NCBI GenBank assembly: GCA_963668115.1 | Contig: OY764147.1 | Location: 930,001 to 994,000, forward strand | Reading direction: 5' to 3' | Length of the DNA stretch: 64,000 nt | DNA from: Plut-88900 sp963668115 | GTDB lineage: Bacteria > Chloroflexota > Dehalococcoidia > Plut-88900 | Shown here: positions 60,516 through 64,000 of the stretch, piece by piece | How the letters are laid out: each line of letters begins with the position of its first letter | How positions within the stretch are numbered: position 1 is the first letter of the stretch | Program-made: the position numbers and the translations under genes | Notes under the pieces: generated by a model | Database searches by the model: none | Told to the model about the DNA's origin: nothing | Seen by the model: the letters and a program-made list of their open reading frames with translations, nothing else

Positions 60516-60531
60516 CGCGTTATGTTAAAAT
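60516..60531 (+). promoter_or_regulatory. Probable -10 region of ssrA
   Basis: TATGTTAAAAT at 60521-60531 lies about 15 bases before the predicted 5' end of tmRNA. No good -35 box could be assigned, so this is weak. Confidence 0.35.
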
Positions 60532-60546
60532 TCCTTGTTACCGCAT

Positions 60547-60900
60547 GGGGACGCGTGGGTTCGACAGGAGCCACGGCAACCCAGGGTTGCAGGCCGAGGC
60601 GCCGTGGGACTCGTAAAACCAACGGCAAAAGTACAACTGGCAAGCGTCAGTACGCACTGGCTGCCTAGACACTAGGCAACCCGTCCTGTTCGGCCTCTCC
60701 TCGAAGGCCGTCTCAGGGCGACGCAAATCGAGGTGCACCGGTCCCGTTGCTGAGAAGGACAGGTAAAGACTCATCAGCTGGCCTTTCGCTGCCGTCGTCG
60801 GTTGCGGCCCGGGAGGTGAGATGCAAGTGCCGTCTAAGCCTGTAGACGCCCTGGGGACCACCTTCTGGACGGGGAGTTCGACCCTCCCCCGTCTCCACCA
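60547..60900 (+). ncRNA. ssrA: tmRNA (transfer-messenger RNA)
   Basis: 354-base tmRNA that rescues stalled ribosomes with SmpB. The 5' end GGGGACG (60547-60553) pairs with CGTCTCC (60891-60897) to form a 7-bp acceptor stem (one G-U), and CCA is encoded at 60898-60900. The 5' signature TGGGTTCGACAGG follows. The T-arm is GGGGAGTTCGACCCTCCCC near the 3' end. The tag reading frame encodes TNGKSTTGKRQYALAA ending in a TAG, typical of tags that finish ALAA; the exact resume codon is not certain. It is followed by a short spacer and then the flavin oxidase. Confidence 0.97.
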
Positions 60901-61006
60901 AAATTGACAACGCTCCAATTGCCAAATCGGCACCCCTCTTGATTACATTCATCCGCGCATAAGCAAAGGAATGCGCCCGACCAGAGGCGGGCTTAACCCA
61001 AAGATA

Positions 61007-62365
61007 ATGCTACGCAGAATTGCCATTATTGGGGGAGGGGTGTCGGGGCTGGGGGCGGCGTGGGCGCTAAGTCATCATCCCGACCGCTTTGACTTTCGCC
61101 TATTCGAGGCTCGGGAGCAGGTGGGCGGGAATGCGGTTACGGTCGATATGCCCCAGGATGACGGTAGCTCAATCCCTTTCGATATTTCCGTCACGGCATT
61201 CATTCCATCGGTCTATCACCATCTTGTGCTGTTAATGGAAAGGTTCGGCATCGAACTCGTAGATACCGAGTTCAGCTACAGCGTGAAGTACGGCGACGGC
61301 CTGTACGCCCATGACCTCGATTCCGACATCAGACGACAGCTTCAACCGGAGATTGACAGATTTCAAAGGCTGCTACGGCATCTGCATACGATTGGTTGGC
61401 TGACTCGTTCGCAGTCGAAGCTCTTAAACGCACTCAACCCGTTTAACTACGTCAGCATGGGCAGGGTGCTGGACCTGTGCAAGTTCTCCGACGACTTCAG
61501 GTACAAGGTCCTCAAACCCATGTTCATCAATTTCGTGCTGGCGACGCACATATTCGACATGCCGGCGGCGCTATTCGCGAGGTATCTCGAGTTCTTTGAT
61601 ATCGAGGCCGCCACCCCCATGCAGACGTGGAACCAGGGGACCCGACGCATCTACGAAAATTTGACGGCCAACTTCCGGGAAAAGATCTACCTGAAGCGTC
61701 GGGTGCACAAAGTGTACAGGGATAGTGCAGGGGTGGTTGTGGTGGACGAAGAGGGGGGTCGGGAGGAGTTTGACGAGGTTATCTTTGCGTGCAATGCGGA
61801 CCAAACGCTCAAGATACTCGATAGTCCCACGTTTCTTGAACGTTATATTCTCTCGTCGATACGTTACGACGGCGAGATTCATCACAAGGCCGTCGTCCAC
61901 TCCGACTCCTCGGTGCTACCCGACAACGAAGCCAAGCCCCTGGCAACGCGCAGCAATCACATCGAACAGTACGGGGTGAAGCCGGACAACTATGAAATCA
62001 CCTACATCATGCACAACCAGCAGCCTTGGGCCGGAGACTCCGACAAGCCTTGCCTTGTGACCTACAACCCGACCAAGCCCATAGATGAGCAAAAGGTTCT
62101 TGGGGAATGGTCGTTCCAGCACGTAGTCCATGACGTGCGACACGTCGTACTGGTTGTTCCTATGTTCCGATTCATCCAGGGCAAAAGGCGAACATGGCAC
62201 TGCGGCGCTCACACGCTGGTCAACAGCCAGGAGACCTGCCTCGTCAGTGGCCTCGCCACGGCGAGGCAGATGGGCGCGGGATACCATTTTGACGACCCCG
62301 CGGCGAAACGGTCGTTCAACTACTATGGGGGCCTCATGTACGGGTCGGGGTTCAGGAAGGCGTAG
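61007..62365 (+). CDS. FAD/NAD-dependent amine-oxidase-like oxidoreductase (COG2907 type)
   Basis: 452-aa flavoprotein with a Rossmann FAD motif RIAIIGGGVSGLGAAWALS, the RLFEAREQVGGNAVTVDM segment, and the C-terminal FAD loop CLVSGLATARQMGAGYHF. It belongs to the NAD/FAD-binding proteins of the amine oxidase type found near cyclopropane-fatty-acid-type genes in many bacteria; no such gene is adjacent here. The ATG at 61007 matches the family start; an ATG at 60971 would add 12 residues and abuts GGA. Confidence 0.85.
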   Translation: MLRRIAIIGGGVSGLGAAWALSHHPDRFDFRLFEAREQVGGNAVTVDMPQDDGSSIPFDISVTAFIPSVYHHLVLLMERFGIELVDTEFSYSVKYGDGLYAHDLDSDIRRQLQPEIDRFQRLLRHLHTIGWLTRSQSKLLNALNPFNYVSMGRVLDLCKFSDDFRYKVLKPMFINFVLATHIFDMPAALFARYLEFFDIEAATPMQTWNQGTRRIYENLTANFREKIYLKRRVHKVYRDSAGVVVVDEEGGREEFDEVIFACNADQTLKILDSPTFLERYILSSIRYDGEIHHKAVVHSDSSVLPDNEAKPLATRSNHIEQYGVKPDNYEITYIMHNQQPWAGDSDKPCLVTYNPTKPIDEQKVLGEWSFQHVVHDVRHVVLVVPMFRFIQGKRRTWHCGAHTLVNSQETCLVSGLATARQMGAGYHFDDPAAKRSFNYYGGLMYGSGFRKA

Positions 62366-62443
62366 GGGGTACGGGTCGGGGGCTGATGTTCAGGCCCACC
62401 AGTTGTAATCAAAGTGGCCGCTTTGCCTAGTCGCCAGGGATTC

Positions 62444-63547
62444 CTATTTCAGCAGGTAAGTCCCGTCCCTCCTGGCCATGGCCACGCCGGCAAGCATGTA
62501 CATGATGACGTATACGATTACCCGGTAGACGACTGCCGACCCGGGCGGGATGCAGATGAACGAGAACCCCGAGACACCCCGCTTCCCGACCTCGTGGGCT
62601 ATCTTTATTATCTCGAAGTCCGAGAGGCCGATGGGCTCCACCGCCTCTCCAAGGATATCGCCGGGCGCCGGGCCTGCGCCGCCCATCACATCCATGTCGA
62701 AATGGACGTACACCGACTTCGTCCCGTTGTAGGCCCTATCCAGCTCGTGGGCGACGCCCTTCATGCCCAACTCGTCACGCACCTCCCATGAGGATATGAA
62801 ACGAGCGCCGCGGTCGATGTACGATTCGACGAGGTCTTTCCTCTCCAGCATGCCCCGCTCTCCGATCTCGACGAGGTGCTGGGGATGCATGTTTTCGTGG
62901 AACTCGTACATCTTGTGCTTCCAGCTGGCCGATCCCGCGATTCTCGGGTCCTGGGAGAGGAAGTCCAGAGGTTGTATATCCCAATGGGTGTCGAGGCTCA
63001 CGCAGCCCACTGAACCGTCGGTGCGCTCGGCTATAGGCTTGGCGATGGCATAAGAACCGCAAGGGGAGTTCTGCCCGATTACCACGGGGATGGCCCCGGC
63101 ATCCAGAACCTGGCCAACCTTCATCTCCACAGCGGCCTGGGCTTTCAGGATATTCTCGGGAGACTGGACCCTCATCACTTCTTCGGGTATGGGGGCGTCA
63201 CCGTAGTCGACTACCTTCAGGTGGTCGAACACGTCCATCCTGAACTCCTGGATGTATCCCGACTGGTAGCGCGCCGACTGCTGCCTCACCCTCTTCGGCG
63301 CAGAAAGCCATTCGTTCCGGTCCACGCCTGCATAGGTCTCGTGGGTTGTCGCAACGTAGGGCGCGCCGATAATAGCTGCATCGACACCCTTCAGGTCATC
63401 CGGGGACTTGGCCTCGGGCAGGCCCATGAAGGTGGGGGTTTCGGGGGCGAGGGTCGGGAACATGGGCCTGTCCCCGAAACTGCCCTTGATGAATTCTTCC
63501 CAGTCTCCGAGGAATTCGTCCCATGTCGGGTATCGCATTGCGCACAT
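62444..63547 (-). CDS. Ureohydrolase (agmatinase/arginase-like) with altered metal site
   Basis: 367-aa protein of the arginase fold. Metal ligands are seen in SLDTHWDIQP (DxHxD) and YVHFDMDVMGGAGPAPG (D-x-D), but the GGDHS motif that supplies the first His is GQNSPCGS. The N-terminal and middle parts (DAAIIGAPYVATTHETYAGVDRNEWLSAPKRVRQ) follow agmatinase. Start at 63547 after TAGGAGGCC; a longer frame to 63724 is not conserved. It is followed, on the same strand, from an M20 peptidase 30 bases upstream. Activity on agmatine is uncertain given the missing ligand. Confidence 0.85.
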   Translation of the reverse strand: MCAMRYPTWDEFLGDWEEFIKGSFGDRPMFPTLAPETPTFMGLPEAKSPDDLKGVDAAIIGAPYVATTHETYAGVDRNEWLSAPKRVRQQSARYQSGYIQEFRMDVFDHLKVVDYGDAPIPEEVMRVQSPENILKAQAAVEMKVGQVLDAGAIPVVIGQNSPCGSYAIAKPIAERTDGSVGCVSLDTHWDIQPLDFLSQDPRIAGSASWKHKMYEFHENMHPQHLVEIGERGMLERKDLVESYIDRGARFISSWEVRDELGMKGVAHELDRAYNGTKSVYVHFDMDVMGGAGPAPGDILGEAVEPIGLSDFEIIKIAHEVGKRGVSGFSFICIPPGSAVVYRVIVYVIMYMLAGVAMARRDGTYLLK

Positions 63548-63576
63548 ACTTGGCCTCCTAAAGAATCGGGTCCGAC

Positions 63577-64000
63577 CTAGCGACAGACAGCCTGGATAAA
63601 CTTCAGGTAAAGGTCGACGCTCCGGTGAAGCTGCTCCACGCTCACCCATTCGTTGACGGTGTGGGCCTGCCTGAGGTCTCCCGGGCCGATGACTATACAG
63701 GGGACGGCCTCGGCGAGCATACATCCGTCAGTCCGATACGGCACTGAGATGGGCGTCTGCTCGCCCGTAACCTCCAGAGCGAGCTGCACAAACTCGGAGT
63801 CGGGGGGGAGGTAGAGAGGCGGGCCGCTGCTCCAGGATTCCAGTTCCACACGTGCCTTTTCCGCCGCATCCCTGACTCGGGCCATGACGGGCGCCGGGTC
63901 CAGGGTGCGGGTGTAGCGGAAGTTCACCCGGCATGTGCTCAGGGGGACGGTCACGTTGGCGGCGGCGCCGTAGTTGTCGATGGTGATGTTCCAGTCCGGG
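63577..64000 (-). CDS. M20 family peptidase (ArgE/DapE-like), truncated by the window end
   Basis: The last 141 residues are visible, entering from the window edge in frame (NITIDNYGAAANVTVPLSTC). They cover part of the dimerisation domain (CRVNFRYTRTLDPAPVMARVRD) and the late catalytic region with TDGCMLAEAVPCIVIGPGD and the metal-binding His in AHTVNEWV. M20 enzymes deacylate amino acids such as N-acetylornithine or succinyl-diaminopimelate. The gene starts beyond 64000 and its stop is 30 bases from the ureohydrolase start, so the two may form an amide/guanidine-degradation pair. Confidence 0.8.
   Translation of the reverse strand, partial: PDWNITIDNYGAAANVTVPLSTCRVNFRYTRTLDPAPVMARVRDAAEKARVELESWSSGPPLYLPPDSEFVQLALEVTGEQTPISVPYRTDGCMLAEAVPCIVIGPGDLRQAHTVNEWVSVEQLHRSVDLYLKFIQAVCR

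Noticed and set aside
1..64000. tRNA or rRNA genes
   Set aside because: No T-loop/anticodon arrangement apart from the tmRNA T-arm, and no rRNA signature, was found by eye; weak candidates were not kept.

Overview
The window is high-GC, gene-dense bacterial DNA. It reads as Chloroflexota, most likely the SAR202 / Dehalococcoidia side. The grounds are an HspR-GrpE-DnaK operon, an alternative complex III (ACIII) operon, System I cytochrome c maturation, two luciferase-like flavin monooxygenases, an expanded LarA-like protein, amidohydrolase and acetamidase-type catabolic enzymes, and many TTG starts. This placement is inferred from gene content; no rRNA or tRNA gene was seen.

Layout. 0-5 kb: an orphan BrnA-type antitoxin, ffh (SRP54), a repeat-rich hypothetical gene with in-frame 60-bp tandem repeats, and an intact IS30-family element sitting in a palindromic repeat. 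5-9 kb: an AlkA-like glycosylase and the hspR-grpE-dnaK heat-shock operon, with a consensus promoter overlapped by a HAIR-like operator. 9-14.5 kb: a radical-SAM/HhH protein, an amidohydrolase, a CDGSH protein, a flavin monooxygenase and an SDR. 14.8-22.6 kb: three tandem PotD-like lipoproteins, each with its own terminator, then a fused PotB-PotC permease and no ATPase. 22.7-30.6 kb: a mostly minus-strand cluster for lipid or aldehyde/alcohol metabolism (acyl-CoA reductase-acyltransferase fusion, HAD-IB phosphatase, zinc dehydrogenase, LarA-like protein, lipid kinase). 30.6-36 kb: formamidase, a BI-1 membrane protein, a DUF5343 protein and a solitary ftsZ. 36.2-50 kb: the ACIII operon (pentahaem actA, actB in two parts, two NrfD-like proteins, actD, actE, with a flavin monooxygenase between actD and actE), running into ccmH, ccmF, a CcmI-like gene and two membrane proteins. 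50-54.4 kb: two paralogous FAD oxidoreductases around a GNAT gene, then a zinc dehydrogenase. 54.5-57.2 kb: ccmABCDE on the minus strand. 57.2-58.5 kb: no gene, but a hairpin-rich candidate RNA and repeats. 58.5-64 kb: S41 protease, smpB with tmRNA (ssrA), a flavin amine oxidase-like protein, a ureohydrolase and a truncated M20 peptidase.

How it works together. The 36-57 kb block is a respiratory module: ACIII would oxidise quinol and pass electrons to the c-type cytochromes ActA and ActE, whose haem is attached by the two Ccm gene groups on either side of the FAD oxidoreductase block. The 22-30 kb genes suggest fatty-acyl reduction and re-esterification with phospholipid metabolism. The SBP/permease block imports an unidentified solute.

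Quality note. Seven conserved genes (radical-SAM protein, dnaK, amidohydrolase, PPOX protein, acyl-CoA reductase fusion, actB1, actC) are each split by an apparent small frameshift, mostly next to G or C runs. This looks more like sequence error than gene decay, so each is annotated here as one gene.
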